Shown: one piece after another, positions 24,799 to 34,456 of the stretch
How the letters are laid out: every line of letters begins with the position of its first letter
How positions within the stretch are numbered: position 1 is the stretch's first letter
Assembly (NCBI RefSeq): GCF_020164435.1
Contig: NZ_JAIUDQ010000017.1
Coordinates: forward strand, 36,001 to 100,000
Length of the DNA stretch: 64,000 bases
Source of the DNA: Phyllobacterium lublinensis
GTDB lineage: Bacteria; Pseudomonadota; Alphaproteobacteria; Rhizobiales; Rhizobiaceae
Direction: 5' to 3'
Translations under genes and position numbers: made by a program
Notes under the pieces: model-generated
What the model was told of the DNA's origin: nothing
What the model saw: the letters and a program-made list of their open reading frames with translations, nothing else
The model's database searches: none

Positions 24799-26193
24799 AT
24801 GCCAATCAGTAAATCGCGACAGTCACCGTTCGATACCCGGAATGAGCGCGGTGGCGATCGTTTGCTGCAGATCGAAGCAGTGTATGACAAGGTTCCTGTC
24901 GGTCTGTGCTACCTCAACCGCAACGGCGTCTTCGTTACGGTGAACGATCAACTTTCCCGAATGCTCGGTGTCGCCAGCGAAATAGCTGTTGGCCGGTCAG
25001 TCGAGGATATCGTGCCGGATCATGCGCATTTGCTGCGTGATTGCCTTCAAGCTGCTCTGGTTGGCGCGCAAATTCCCGACCAGGAGATCCGGCGCGGTGA
25101 GGAAACGTTCATGGTTTCATCAGCGTCCGTTACCAATGACCTTGGCGAGATTGCTGGCATCTCGGTGGCCTACACCGACATCTCCAATGTAAAATCAATT
25201 GCGCACAAGTTGCAGGAGATCGAGCAGCGAACCACCTATGCGCTCGAAAGCGCTGGTCAGTGGATATGGGACCTGAACATCGCCACGATGCGTGTTTGGC
25301 GCTCGCCCCAGTACAGGATACTTCTTGGCCTCGATCCAAACGGCGCGGAAAGCGCGAGTGTTGCCTGGGATATCGTTCATCCCGACGACAAAGAACGCGC
25401 GATCGAGGCATTTGAAGACGCCGTAAGCGGTCGCACACCGCATTTTGAGGCAGTTTACCGTGTCCCGCGCGGCAAAGGCGGCCACGCCTGGATATTAAGC
25501 CGCGGCAAGATTGTCGAGTATGGGCCCGACGGCGCGCCGTTGCGTCTGCTTGCGACAAGCGTCGACATCAGCATGCAGAAGCATATCGAGGAGCAGCTCA
25601 GCACGACCGTTCAGTTGCGGCTGGAACTGGAACAGAAACTTCTCGAAGCAAATCGCAAGTTAAAGAACCAGTCAGAGCGCGATCACCTGACTAACCTGCC
25701 TAACCGCCGGAAGTTCAATCATCTATTGAAGCGGGAATTCGCCCGCGCAACCGAAAATGCCGACTTGCTGGCTATTCTGATGATCGATATCGATCATTTC
25801 AAAGCTTATAACGATTTCTACGGGCACCTGGCTGGAGACAAGTGCCTGGTACATGTCGGGCGTGCCCTGAACAAGGTCATCAAGCAAAATGACGGCTCGG
25901 TTGCCCGCTTCGGCGGAGAAGAGTTTGCCGCGCTGATCTCAGGTGTCACGACGGAGCAAGCCGCCACAATCGCAACGCAAATGTTGAATGCTGTCGCCGC
26001 CATGCAAATGGAGCATCGCGGAAGTTCCACCGGACAAATATCTGTCAGCATCGGCATTGCCGTATTCGATGATGAGAACCGGGATACCATCGGCGGACCG
26101 GACGATATTCTGAACCGGGCAGACAGTGCGCTCTACCAGTCCAAACGCGATGGGCGCGGACGACTGAGCATTTGGGGTAATTCTGCAAGGTAA
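24799..26193 (+). CDS. PAS-PAS-GGDEF diguanylate cyclase
   Basis: A 464-residue cytoplasmic protein. PAS 1 spans about residues 22-135 (VPVGLCYLNRNGVFVTVNDQL), PAS 2 about 145-265 (LESAGQWIWDLNIATMRVW, HPDDKERAIEAFEDAV). A coiled linker (QLRLELEQKLLEANRKLKNQ) leads to the GGDEF domain with DHLTNLPNRRKF and the intact active site RFGGEEFAALIS. It should make c-di-GMP. No EAL domain. The RxxD inhibitory site is not evident. A GTG three bases upstream is a possible alternative start. Confidence 0.92.
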   Translation: MPISKSRQSPFDTRNERGGDRLLQIEAVYDKVPVGLCYLNRNGVFVTVNDQLSRMLGVASEIAVGRSVEDIVPDHAHLLRDCLQAALVGAQIPDQEIRRGEETFMVSSASVTNDLGEIAGISVAYTDISNVKSIAHKLQEIEQRTTYALESAGQWIWDLNIATMRVWRSPQYRILLGLDPNGAESASVAWDIVHPDDKERAIEAFEDAVSGRTPHFEAVYRVPRGKGGHAWILSRGKIVEYGPDGAPLRLLATSVDISMQKHIEEQLSTTVQLRLELEQKLLEANRKLKNQSERDHLTNLPNRRKFNHLLKREFARATENADLLAILMIDIDHFKAYNDFYGHLAGDKCLVHVGRALNKVIKQNDGSVARFGGEEFAALISGVTTEQAATIATQMLNAVAAMQMEHRGSSTGQISVSIGIAVFDDENRDTIGGPDDILNRADSALYQSKRDGRGRLSIWGNSAR

Positions 26194-26418
26194 CGTCTGG
26201 ACCGTATCGATCGGCTGGCCAGGGCAGTAGTTCATTTCATAACGTCGCTTTCCAGTGCGGGAGCGCAATACCTTTCTCCAACCGGAAGGCCCGGGCGGGG
26301 CAAAAAATATCCATTTTCTCCCGTGCATCAGAAACGCAAATCATTGACTTATTTCAGCGAATAACATCGACTAAAGTACAATGCTGTTAATCAGCATACC
26401 TTGAAAAGCTGGGTAGTC

Positions 26419-28236
26419 ATGACGGTCGTGCGAAATCTTTTGTGGGCGCCAACAATAGGTTTATCCTGGTTGTGGGGGCTTGGGTTCTTTTACTCGATCC
26501 ATGTCACACTGACCTACGGCTGGCTTGGTTTCTTCGGATTTGCGATCGCCAACGTCGGTGGTCTGTGGCTCTTCGGCTATATTCTGGGCCGGACCAAGCG
26601 CTCGCCAGACGAAATCATCAAGGATATCGAAGGCCGGTATGCCGGGGTGTTCCTGCTTTTCCAGATGGCTGCACTGGTGGTGACGATCTTTGGATTTGTC
26701 GCTTATCTCTGGCAACCGATTGTTGGTGAAGGCTCGGCGCTTGGTGTAGCCCTGTTGCTCCTGTTCGCCTGCGCCATCGGTCACGCGCTGTCGCTGCAGC
26801 AACTGAAGCTGTTGCACATTCTTTACACGGTGATAGGCGTTGCGGCAGGCATTGTTCTGCTCGTTGGCCTGCGACAAACATCGAATTATCCGGGGGTTCC
26901 CCTCGAGCATTTCGACAGCCGCTTCTACGGGCTGATCATGCCGACTCTCGTCGGATTCCTGTTAGGGCCCTGGCTCGATATCCAGCACTGGCAGCGGGCC
27001 GTTGTCATCAAGCGTGAAGGCGGCAATGTGGGTTTGGCATATGGCGCCGGCGCGTTGCTGTTTTTTGGCTTCCTTTATCTGAATGCATTGACCGCGTCCG
27101 CGGTCGGCCCTATCGGCAGCATTCTTTCCATCGATGGCCTGCCGAGCGCTCAGGGTGCGGTTTCTGCGGCAACCGTGCTTGCTGCGGAGAATGGTCAGTC
27201 TTATCTAGCGATCGCCTTTGTCATCTGGACCGTAATTGCGCTGGCTTCAACGGTGGACAGCTTCTATTGCGCAACGTCCTGGTTTCTCAAGGGCAAGCAT
27301 TTGCGCAGCAATAGTCCGCTGCTCGCGTTGATCCCGGATGGCATCGCCTCCTCGCCACTCTGGCTCCTGATTGGCGCCACGTGGGTAGCCTTTACGGCCG
27401 TTCCCGCGAATTTCTCGCTTATGTACTTCATGATGCCCTTTGCGACCTTATTCATCAGCGCATCGGCCAACCTGGTATGCGAGTCTCTGGGGGCAAAACC
27501 GAAGTTCGATCCGGTGCTCAGTTTCCTGATCGGGTGTGGTTCATCGCTCATATTTGTGATCGGCTATATCCAGCCGGTACCGGGTTTCCTCTTTATCGCG
27601 CCTTTCATAGGTTTGATCGGTGCTTTACCCGCCATCATCGAACTGATCGGGCCGCAGGGAAGGGCCGTGCCAGTCGAGATTGTCGACCAACCCATTCGAA
27701 TGATGACGCCGTCTCCCCTTGCCGGGACGCCCGGAACCGACGAAATCTCGCCATCGCATGGTTTTGACGGTGAATGGTTCGTGATGCAGCTGGTGCCGAC
27801 CTACGACGATACAAACTCGGTCGGCAATGTGTACTTCGCCAACTACGTCCGCTGGGTAGGGAAGGCGCGTGAGCTGTTCTTCAACGTCTGTATGCCGGAT
27901 TTTGATTTGGCGACCACGCGGTTCTACATCCTGACGCGTTCATTCACCCATGATTACCGTCGTGAGTCGAAGGAGTTCGAACAGATCACTGTCCGCATCA
28001 AGATCGCGCGCCATAACCGGAAATTCGTGACACTGCAGCATGAAATTCACAGCGCCGCCCAAGGATTGCTGGGGCACGGCGAGCAATCTCTCATGTTTGT
28101 TGACAGGGAGCATTATAACCCTCTCGATATACCGGGCGAGGTGATCAAGGGCTTCCTTCCTTATTGGCCGAAGGATTCGCGACTGTCTCCGAACTATCGT
28201 CCCAAGATCCAGGAAGTGACCAAACGCCAGGCATGA
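26419..28236 (+). CDS. multi-helix membrane protein fused to a hotdog thioesterase domain
   Basis: About 605 residues. The first ~430 carry 11-12 membrane helices (e.g. YGWLGFFGFAIANVGGLWLF, LLHILYTVIGVAAGIVLLVG, FLFIAPFIGLIGALPAII) resembling solute:sodium symporter-like folds. After a linker (residues ~425-450) the C-terminal ~150 residues form a 4-hydroxybenzoyl-CoA thioesterase-like hotdog domain: PTYDDTNSVGNVYFANYVRW carries the Asp and the N-x-Y-F pattern of the active site. The role is unknown; a membrane-bound acyl-CoA or acyl-ACP thioesterase, or transport coupled to hydrolysis, are both possible. A TTG at 26401 is an alternative start; neither has a strong ribosome site. Confidence 0.88.
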   Translation: MTVVRNLLWAPTIGLSWLWGLGFFYSIHVTLTYGWLGFFGFAIANVGGLWLFGYILGRTKRSPDEIIKDIEGRYAGVFLLFQMAALVVTIFGFVAYLWQPIVGEGSALGVALLLLFACAIGHALSLQQLKLLHILYTVIGVAAGIVLLVGLRQTSNYPGVPLEHFDSRFYGLIMPTLVGFLLGPWLDIQHWQRAVVIKREGGNVGLAYGAGALLFFGFLYLNALTASAVGPIGSILSIDGLPSAQGAVSAATVLAAENGQSYLAIAFVIWTVIALASTVDSFYCATSWFLKGKHLRSNSPLLALIPDGIASSPLWLLIGATWVAFTAVPANFSLMYFMMPFATLFISASANLVCESLGAKPKFDPVLSFLIGCGSSLIFVIGYIQPVPGFLFIAPFIGLIGALPAIIELIGPQGRAVPVEIVDQPIRMMTPSPLAGTPGTDEISPSHGFDGEWFVMQLVPTYDDTNSVGNVYFANYVRWVGKARELFFNVCMPDFDLATTRFYILTRSFTHDYRRESKEFEQITVRIKIARHNRKFVTLQHEIHSAAQGLLGHGEQSLMFVDREHYNPLDIPGEVIKGFLPYWPKDSRLSPNYRPKIQEVTKRQA

Positions 28237-28359
28237 CACGGTAGTGCTGGTTGCCACCATCGCTCTGCATTTGGCAAGAACTGTCGCGGACAGGTTGGGC
28301 TGGCAGATCGCGTTGGATGCCGCTCTGCGCAATAGACCTTCCCGGAATGGTGAGCTGTT

Positions 28360-30702
28360 CTAGCTTGCGACCTGGTAGCGGTCGCGGTCAAAGGCCAGCA
28401 GTTCAAAAGTCTTCTCGACGGGCTCTGCAGGACTGAACAGGAACCCTTGGACCTGATCGCAACCTTCTTTCTGAAGGCATGCAAGCTGCTCGCGCGTTTC
28501 AACGCCTTCGGCGGTGATCTTCATTCCCATGCTGGCACCAAGACCCATCACGGCGCGAATAATGGCCAGGCTACCCCTGTTGTGGGGAAGGTCGCGGACA
28601 AACGACTGGTCAATCTTGATTTTGTCAAAAGGCATTTTACGCAGATAGCTCAAGCTGGAATAACCTGTACCAAAATCATCGAGAGCAATGCTTACGCCCA
28701 TGGCGCGGAACTGGCGCAACAATGAAATTGCTGCGACGTTGGCCTCGAGGAATACGGACTCGGTGATTTCCAGTTCGAGACGATTTGGTTTGAGCTTGTT
28801 TTTGGACAGAGCTTCACGAACGATGGATGCGAGGTCGGAGTGCCGGAACTGGATCGCCGAGATATTGATCGCGACATGAATATCCTGCGGCCATGACACA
28901 GCAATGCGGCATGCTTCCTGAATGATCCATTCCCCAAGCGGAATGATATTGCCGGTTTCTTCGGCGATGGGAATAAAGATCGTCGGCGAGATGAACCCGT
29001 GCACCGGGTGTTTCCAGCGAAGCAGGGTTTCGAACCCGACAGTCTTCAGCGTCTGTGCGGAGACAATTGGCTGGAAATGCAGAATGAATTCGCCCCGGGC
29101 CAAAGCCCCGCGTAAGTCCATGGCGAGTGCGCGCTTGGCCTCGATACGCGCGTCCATTTCGACCTCGTAGAAGCGAAAGCTGTTACGACCTTCGTTCTTG
29201 GTGCGGTAGAGGGCGAGATCGGCACAGCGCATGATGTCATTGACGCTGTCCGTTGGCGCAATGGCGATGCCGACGCTTATGTGGATGTTGATCTGAATGC
29301 CATCGATCCAGAACGGCTGGGAGATGCTCTGAACCAGTTGTTCTGCAAGTTCCGTGGCGGCTGCCTGGTCGGCTCCGCGCGCAAGAATCGCAAATTCATC
29401 TCCGGACAGCCGGGCAACCACGTAGGTTGCAGGCGAGGAATTGCGCAGTCGCTCTGCCACCTGTTTCAGAAGCTGGTCGCCGATCCCATGGCCGAAGCTG
29501 TCATTGACGGTCTTGAACTCGTCAAGATCGATACAAAAGACCGCAAAGCTGCGCAGTCCCTTCTCAAGGTCCTTCGTCGCCTGGCTAAGCTGGTCCGTGA
29601 ACAGCGTGCGGTTCGGCAAATCTGTCAGCACATCATAACGTGCAAGATAGGATAGCTGATCGTCCGATTGCTTCGCGGCAGTCACGTCCGAGCCCACGCC
29701 ACGATAACCGACGAACTGGCCCGCATTGTCAAAGATTGCCTTGCCCGTCAGCGACCACCAGCGCGTTTCACCCTTGATGTTGATCGGCAGGATATGGTTG
29801 CGAAACGTCGTGCGGTTTTCGATAGCCTGCCAAATCGAACCGACTTTGACCGCTTCCTCCGCATGCGACTGGTCAATCTTGAACAGTTGCGCAAACGGCA
29901 TCCCCTGCAATTCTTTGGTCGTCTTTGCCGCGATCTGGGCGAGGCGAGGGGAAGTATGCTGGAGTTTGAGATCCGCGTCGGTTTCCCATATCCAGTCGCT
30001 GGCATTCTCTTCGAAATCATACAAAAGCAGGCTGATGACTTCCTTCTGCTGCTCGACCTTGATCTGGTCGAGAGTACGCATCACGATGAGATTGCTCATG
30101 TGAACGATGGTGAAGAGAATGAACAGGGCATAGAAAGCCAGAAGAATTGCAATAAAAAGAAAAAAATCTTCGCCCGTGGATGCGAGTGCAAAAAAGGAGC
30201 CAGTGATGATGGTGCCCGAATAGGCAATCGCGGCCAAGGGCACAACGGCCACTCCTATGCCGGTCGCCATCAGGCCGGCCGCAGTGCACGCGATCAACAG
30301 TCGATGATAAGCGTCCGCATCAAGAAACAGCATTAAAGGAATGCTGGCGAGGCAGATTCCATAGAGCGACGACACGATGATCAGATATTTGATCGCGTCG
30401 AAGCTGAGTTCCTTGACCTTCGGCACCTTGTACCACTGCCAGCAGGCAATGAGCGACCCCACAGTCAGAAGGGCAACGACAGTGGCAACTCCAGCCAGGT
30501 AGACACGGGGACCGAGATTCCAAAAGACAAACGAGACGACGAACACCACGCACATCGCGACGAGCACGGTAAAAGGCGCGAGTCTCAATGCCACATCCAT
30601 CTGTTCGGCATAGACACGGCGCTTGACCGCCGGGTTTATGGCCCCGCGCATTCCGAACATGGCTCGGATCGCGTCAAAGGTATGAAAGTTGGACAGTCGC
30701 AC
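28360..30702 (-). CDS. membrane PAS-GGDEF-EAL c-di-GMP protein
   Basis: A 780-residue protein. The N-terminal ~215 residues have about six membrane helices (VALLTVGSLIACW, YLIIVSSLYGICLASIPLMLFL, LFIAILLAFYALFILFTIV). A PAS domain follows (ENASDWIWETDADLKLQ). The GGDEF domain reads RLSGDEFAIL, with Ser for the first Gly. The EAL domain starts VGFETLLRWKHP (ETL for EAL) and has the DDFGTGYSSLSYL loop, ITESVF and EGVET, so phosphodiesterase residues look intact. Net c-di-GMP activity cannot be predicted. The start is GTG after GAGGT. Confidence 0.94.
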   Translation of the reverse strand: MRLSNFHTFDAIRAMFGMRGAINPAVKRRVYAEQMDVALRLAPFTVLVAMCVVFVVSFVFWNLGPRVYLAGVATVVALLTVGSLIACWQWYKVPKVKELSFDAIKYLIIVSSLYGICLASIPLMLFLDADAYHRLLIACTAAGLMATGIGVAVVPLAAIAYSGTIITGSFFALASTGEDFFLFIAILLAFYALFILFTIVHMSNLIVMRTLDQIKVEQQKEVISLLLYDFEENASDWIWETDADLKLQHTSPRLAQIAAKTTKELQGMPFAQLFKIDQSHAEEAVKVGSIWQAIENRTTFRNHILPINIKGETRWWSLTGKAIFDNAGQFVGYRGVGSDVTAAKQSDDQLSYLARYDVLTDLPNRTLFTDQLSQATKDLEKGLRSFAVFCIDLDEFKTVNDSFGHGIGDQLLKQVAERLRNSSPATYVVARLSGDEFAILARGADQAAATELAEQLVQSISQPFWIDGIQINIHISVGIAIAPTDSVNDIMRCADLALYRTKNEGRNSFRFYEVEMDARIEAKRALAMDLRGALARGEFILHFQPIVSAQTLKTVGFETLLRWKHPVHGFISPTIFIPIAEETGNIIPLGEWIIQEACRIAVSWPQDIHVAINISAIQFRHSDLASIVREALSKNKLKPNRLELEITESVFLEANVAAISLLRQFRAMGVSIALDDFGTGYSSLSYLRKMPFDKIKIDQSFVRDLPHNRGSLAIIRAVMGLGASMGMKITAEGVETREQLACLQKEGCDQVQGFLFSPAEPVEKTFELLAFDRDRYQVAS

Positions 30703-31056
30703 GCAAAGACCTCAGGCAGGTGAGTTCATCGTTACCCCATGTTAGTTTTTTAACGTTCGGCATTGGTTAATATACTTAACATTTTTTGTAATAGTTACCA
30801 ATGTCTTTATGCCTGCCGTGCCTGCTTTGGTAAAGATGTATTTTTTTGAATTGACCGTTCTTAAAAAGAACAATCGATACAATTTTACTGAATACGTGTA
30901 CTAGCAAGAATAACTGGATAGATTATCCAGTAAATGATAAAGTAACGCACTTTTATATTGAAAATCGGCTTTTTATCTCAAGTTTGAGCAGAATCTGCAG
31001 TGCCGTCCAAGTTTGATCCCTCTCTGCATGAATTGAATATGGACCGGATCACGCAT
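30703..31056. other. AT-rich intergenic region with inverted repeats
   Basis: About 350 bases, clearly AT-richer than its surroundings. It contains ACTGGATA-GAT-TATCCAGT (30913-30931) and GTTCTT-AAA-AAGAAC (30857-30871). It should hold the promoter of the GGDEF-EAL gene; the ArsR gene ends here. No coding frame is convincing. Confidence 0.5.
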
Positions 31057-31359
31057 TCAATTCGGTGCGGCAAGAACTGCGGCCAGCAGGCCAGGAAAGG
31101 CGGAGTCCAGATCAGCGCGGCGCAACTCGTTCATGTGCGATGTGCCGTCGTTGCGTGTTTTCACGATGCCGCACTCGCGCAGCACCCGAAAATGGTGAGA
31201 CATGCTGGACTTGGGACGTCCCCCATCCAGTGCCGCGCATGTCGCTTCCCCCTCGCGTGCCAATTGCCGAACGATCGACAGGCGAACCGGATCACTCAGT
31301 GCATAAAGCACGGATTCAAGCTGGATATCGCTGATAGGCGGATGGCGAAACTGTCTCAT
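31057..31359 (-). CDS. ArsR-family transcriptional regulator
   Basis: A 100-residue winged-helix protein: ALSDPVRLSIVRQLAREGEATCAAL, then the recognition helix KSSMSHHFRVLRECGIVKTRNDG. The metal-site ELCVC(D)L of arsenic sensors is absent (only one Cys, TCAAL), so it probably senses something else. It is divergent from an old-yellow-enzyme gene 102 bases away, an arrangement in which the ArsR protein usually represses the flavoenzyme; a palindrome lies between them. Confidence 0.9.
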   Translation of the reverse strand: MRQFRHPPISDIQLESVLYALSDPVRLSIVRQLAREGEATCAALDGGRPKSSMSHHFRVLRECGIVKTRNDGTSHMNELRRADLDSAFPGLLAAVLAAPN

Positions 31360-31396
31360 GCAGGTGTTCTAGCACAAATTATCGTGTATTGCTATT

Positions 31397-31414
31397 GTTC
31401 GAATATTATCGAAC
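31397..31414. promoter_or_regulatory. candidate operator of the ArsR-type regulator
   Basis: GTTCGAATATTATCGAAC: 6-base inverted arms around six AT bases, located between the divergent arsR-like and old yellow enzyme genes, 38 bases from one start and 48 from the other. Confidence 0.55.
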
Positions 31415-31461
31415 TATAAAACATATGGCGTTCGCCGCTGACCAAAATGGAGTGATGACTG

Positions 31462-32559
31462 ATGGCCTCTCTTTTCGAACCCTTCACATTGAAGGATGTG
31501 ACGTTGCGCAACCGGATTGCCGCGTCGCCGATGTGCCAGTACTCGGCAACAGACGGAATAGTCAACGATTGGCATCGAGTGCATCTGGGCGCACTGGCGC
31601 GCGGCGGTGCCGGACTGTTGGTCGTGGAGGCGACTGGCGTCACGCCAGAAGGTCGTATCACGCCGAACTGTCTGGGTTTGTGGAGTGATGACCAGGCGGC
31701 TGCTTTGGCTCCGGCGGTCCAGACCATCAAGGACGCCGGTGCTGTGCCCGGAATTCAGATCGGCCATGCTGGGCGCAAGGCCAGCGCCAACCGGCCGTGG
31801 GAAGGCGACGACCACATTGCCGCAAACGATCCGCGTGGGTGGGAGACACTTGCGCCTTCGGCTATTGCCTATGGCGGCGGCCTGTCAAAGGTTCCGCACG
31901 AGATGACGAAAGCAGACATCGAACGCGTAAGACAGGCCTTTGTTGATAGTGCAAAACGTGCTCTGACAAGTGGTTTCCAGTGGCTGGAACTGCATTTTGC
32001 CCATGGTTATCTTGCACAGAGTTTCCTTTCGAAGCATTCGAACCAGCGCACCGACGAATATGGCGGCAGCCTTGAAAACCGTAGCCGCTTCATCCTCGAG
32101 ACCCTTCGTGCAGTAAGGGCTGTGTGGCCGGAAAATCTGCCCCTGGCAGCGCGTCTCGGGGTCATCGAGTTTGATGGCAATGATGAGGAAACGCTCGGTG
32201 AAGCAATCGAACTCGTCAGGCAGATGAAGGCCAACGGACTTGACTTCATCGATGTCAGCATCGGTTTCTCGCTCGGCAAGGCCAACATACCGTGGGGACC
32301 TGCATTCCTTGGTCCCGTTGCTGCCCGCGTACGCCGAGAATCCGGCCTGCCAGCCTCGACGTCATGGTACATCAGCACCCCTCAGCAGGCCGAGGAACTG
32401 GTACGCGACGGTTCGGTAGATTTGGTCATGCTGGCGCGGCCGCTTCTCAATGATCCCCATTGGCCCTACAAGGCGGCCAAAGAGCTTGGCGTCGAAAAGC
32501 CGTCATGGGTGCTGCCGGCGCCCTATGCCCATTGGCTTGACCGGTATCGGGCCGCTTAA
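31462..32559 (+). CDS. old yellow enzyme family NADH:flavin oxidoreductase
   Basis: A 365-residue FMN-dependent ene-reductase of the YqjM/NamA-like class. Landmarks are LFEPFTLKDVTLRNRIAASP near the N-terminus, SPMCQYSA (the class-typical Cys tuning FMN), IQIGHAGRKAS (His ligands of the substrate carbonyl), HFAHGYLAQSFLS and NQRTDEYGGSLENR. It reduces activated C=C bonds or related electrophiles with NAD(P)H. The start has ATGGAG upstream. It is divergent from an ArsR-type regulator that probably controls it. Confidence 0.93.
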   Translation: MASLFEPFTLKDVTLRNRIAASPMCQYSATDGIVNDWHRVHLGALARGGAGLLVVEATGVTPEGRITPNCLGLWSDDQAAALAPAVQTIKDAGAVPGIQIGHAGRKASANRPWEGDDHIAANDPRGWETLAPSAIAYGGGLSKVPHEMTKADIERVRQAFVDSAKRALTSGFQWLELHFAHGYLAQSFLSKHSNQRTDEYGGSLENRSRFILETLRAVRAVWPENLPLAARLGVIEFDGNDEETLGEAIELVRQMKANGLDFIDVSIGFSLGKANIPWGPAFLGPVAARVRRESGLPASTSWYISTPQQAEELVRDGSVDLVMLARPLLNDPHWPYKAAKELGVEKPSWVLPAPYAHWLDRYRAA

Positions 32560-32664
32560 CCCGAATAGTAAATGGTGAAACCCTGACCTCGATCAAATCC
32601 GTCGAAACCGGACATCCATTCGAATAAAGTGGAGGCCGTACGGATTGAAATGGAGGTTAGCGCC

Positions 32665-33024
32665 ATGAACGATAAAGCACAGCGTGAGCCGGCGCGGAAT
32701 CCTCAGGATTTGGAGCGCCTGCTCATTGCCCGGCAATGGATCGGCGACGTTGATGGAATGGTAGCGCTGTTTGAGCCCAATGCGGTCGTCGACAGCGGCG
32801 AGGGGCAATTGACGGTCGGACAAGCGGCAATCCGGTCATTGTTCATGGACATCAATGCAACTGGCAAGAAATTTGCTGCCGGAAAGCAAAGTCCGGCTGT
32901 AGTCAGTGGCGACTTGGCGCTGACGTCAACACACCTTCCTGATGGTAGTGTCACGGCCGAGGTCGCCCGGCGGCAAAGCGACGGAACATGGCTGTGGGTC
33001 ATCGACCGTTTTTCAGTCACGTAA
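32665..33024 (+). CDS. NTF2-like/SnoaL-type small protein
   Basis: A 119-residue single-domain protein with the NTF2-like cone fold pattern: [39 protein letters not shown], and the C-terminal strand [12 protein letters not shown]. Members are isomerases, dehydratases or ketosteroid-binding proteins; no function can be assigned. GGAGG lies eight bases before the ATG at 32665. It is 105 bases downstream of the old yellow enzyme and could be co-transcribed. Confidence 0.82.
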   Translation: MNDKAQREPARNPQDLERLLIARQWIGDVDGMVALFEPNAVVDSGEGQLTVGQAAIRSLFMDINATGKKFAAGKQSPAVVSGDLALTSTHLPDGSVTAEVARRQSDGTWLWVIDRFSVT

Positions 33025-33394
33025 GGCCGGTTGCTCCATTGCACCTGCATGGAACCGATGGCCCGCAAGGCGTTCTACCTGGGCACGCGCCCGGTTATTT
33101 GGAATAACATTCTCGGAATGGCGAAAAATATGGAATGCAGGACGTGTCGGCTCCGCAGAACATCTCCTATTGTCAGCGTCCCCGCGGCATTTTGGGCCGC
33201 GTTCTCCACTTCATCTCAAATCACGTCGAAATGTTCATGGCTGTCGTCAGGGTCTATCGAAAATCGCAGATGGTCTGTATAGACGGTCGCAAAAAGACAA
33301 CAGGGCGGTTGTGCGAGCACCGCAGATGAACATGGCGATTGTAAAAAACAGGGTGAAAGACCCGCTTCATACGGCTGCAAATGACGAGCCGCAA
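33025..33394. other. leader region of metNIQ
   Basis: About 370 bases before metN. It holds a short hairpin CGCGGC-N7-GCCGCG (33183-33201) that could end the upstream transcript. I looked for a SAM-type riboswitch, which would be natural here, and did not recognise one. The exact metN start within 33326-33416 is unsettled. Confidence 0.4.
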
Positions 33395-34456
33395 ATGCAA
33401 AAGTCAGCCACCCCGATGGTGGCTTTCGAATGCGTCTCCAAGCGGTTTGCGGCGGCTCGATCCAGTGCTGAAGTAATCGCGCTGGATAGTATTGACCTCA
33501 TCGTTCCGCGTGGTTCGGTAACCGGTATTATCGGGCGTTCGGGTGCGGGTAAATCCACGCTTATCCGTCTCGTGAACGGCCTCGAAAAGCCAAGCTCCGG
33601 TCGTGTTCTGGTCGATGGTGTCGACGTGGCGGGATTGGATGAGAAGAGCTTGCGGGCCGTGCGCCGCTCCATTGGGATGATTTTTCAGCATTTCAATCTG
33701 CTGTCCTCGCGTACTGCCTTTGACAATATTGCCCTGCCGCTGGAAATTGCCGGGCTGGACAGCCAGGCGATCGAAGAACGTGTCACACCGCTCCTCGACC
33801 TTGTCGGCCTCTCCGACAAGCGCGACCGATATCCATCGGAACTTTCGGGCGGTCAGAAGCAGCGCATCGGCATTGCCCGCGCACTCGCGACTGAGCCCAA
33901 GCTGCTGCTTTCCGACGAGGCAACCTCGGCCCTAGACCCGGAAACGACTCGCTCCATCCTTGCCCTTCTCCGGCAAATCAACAAGGAACTCGGTCTGACT
34001 GTGCTTTTGATCACGCATGAGATGGAAGTGGTCAAGACCATCGCCGATCATGTGGCGGTCATTGATGGCGGACGCATCGTCGAAAATGGACCGACATTTG
34101 ACGTCTTCACGGGGCACGCCCATGAAACCACGCGTGCCTTGCTGGGTGGTCTCGCCGGCATGCGCCTGCCGGAATTCCTGACAAACCGCATGACGGAGCA
34201 GCCGGAACCGGACTCGCGCACAATATTGCGCGTGATCTTCAAGGGTGAGAATGCGACGGAACCCATGCTGGCACGGCTGGGCAGCGATCTTGGCATCGAG
34301 GTCAACATATTGGCGGGTGCGGTCGATGAAATCGCCGGGCGACCTTTCGGCATGCTTGTTGTTTCGCTTCGTGCCGATGAGGCGAAAATCGCCGATGCCC
34401 GGCAGTTCCTCGCCAGTCACGGTCTCGCTTCGGAGGTGGTCGGCTATGTCCGCTGA
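33395..34456 (+). CDS. metN: methionine ABC transporter ATP-binding protein
   Basis: A 353-residue ABC ATPase. Walker A is [12 protein letters not shown], the signature [16 protein letters not shown], Walker [14 protein letters not shown] and the H-loop LLITHEME. The C-terminal ~75 residues form the NIL (ACT-like) domain of MetN ([16 protein letters not shown]), which binds methionine and inhibits transport in studied members. It energises uptake of methionine through MetI and MetQ. The start is uncertain: in-frame ATGs at 33326, 33332, 33395 and 33416 all lack strong ribosome sites; 33395 gives normal length. It overlaps metI by 11 bases. Confidence 0.94.
   Translation: MQKSATPMVAFECVSKRFAAARSSAEVIALDSIDLIVPRGSVTGIIGRSGAGKSTLIRLVNGLEKPSSGRVLVDGVDVAGLDEKSLRAVRRSIGMIFQHFNLLSSRTAFDNIALPLEIAGLDSQAIEERVTPLLDLVGLSDKRDRYPSELSGGQKQRIGIARALATEPKLLLSDEATSALDPETTRSILALLRQINKELGLTVLLITHEMEVVKTIADHVAVIDGGRIVENGPTFDVFTGHAHETTRALLGGLAGMRLPEFLTNRMTEQPEPDSRTILRVIFKGENATEPMLARLGSDLGIEVNILAGAVDEIAGRPFGMLVVSLRADEAKIADARQFLASHGLASEVVGYVR

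Noticed and set aside
33025..33394. SAM riboswitch in the metNIQ leader
   Set aside because: Expected from biology, but I could not find a core matching SAM-II or other SAM classes by eye. A covariance-model search would decide.
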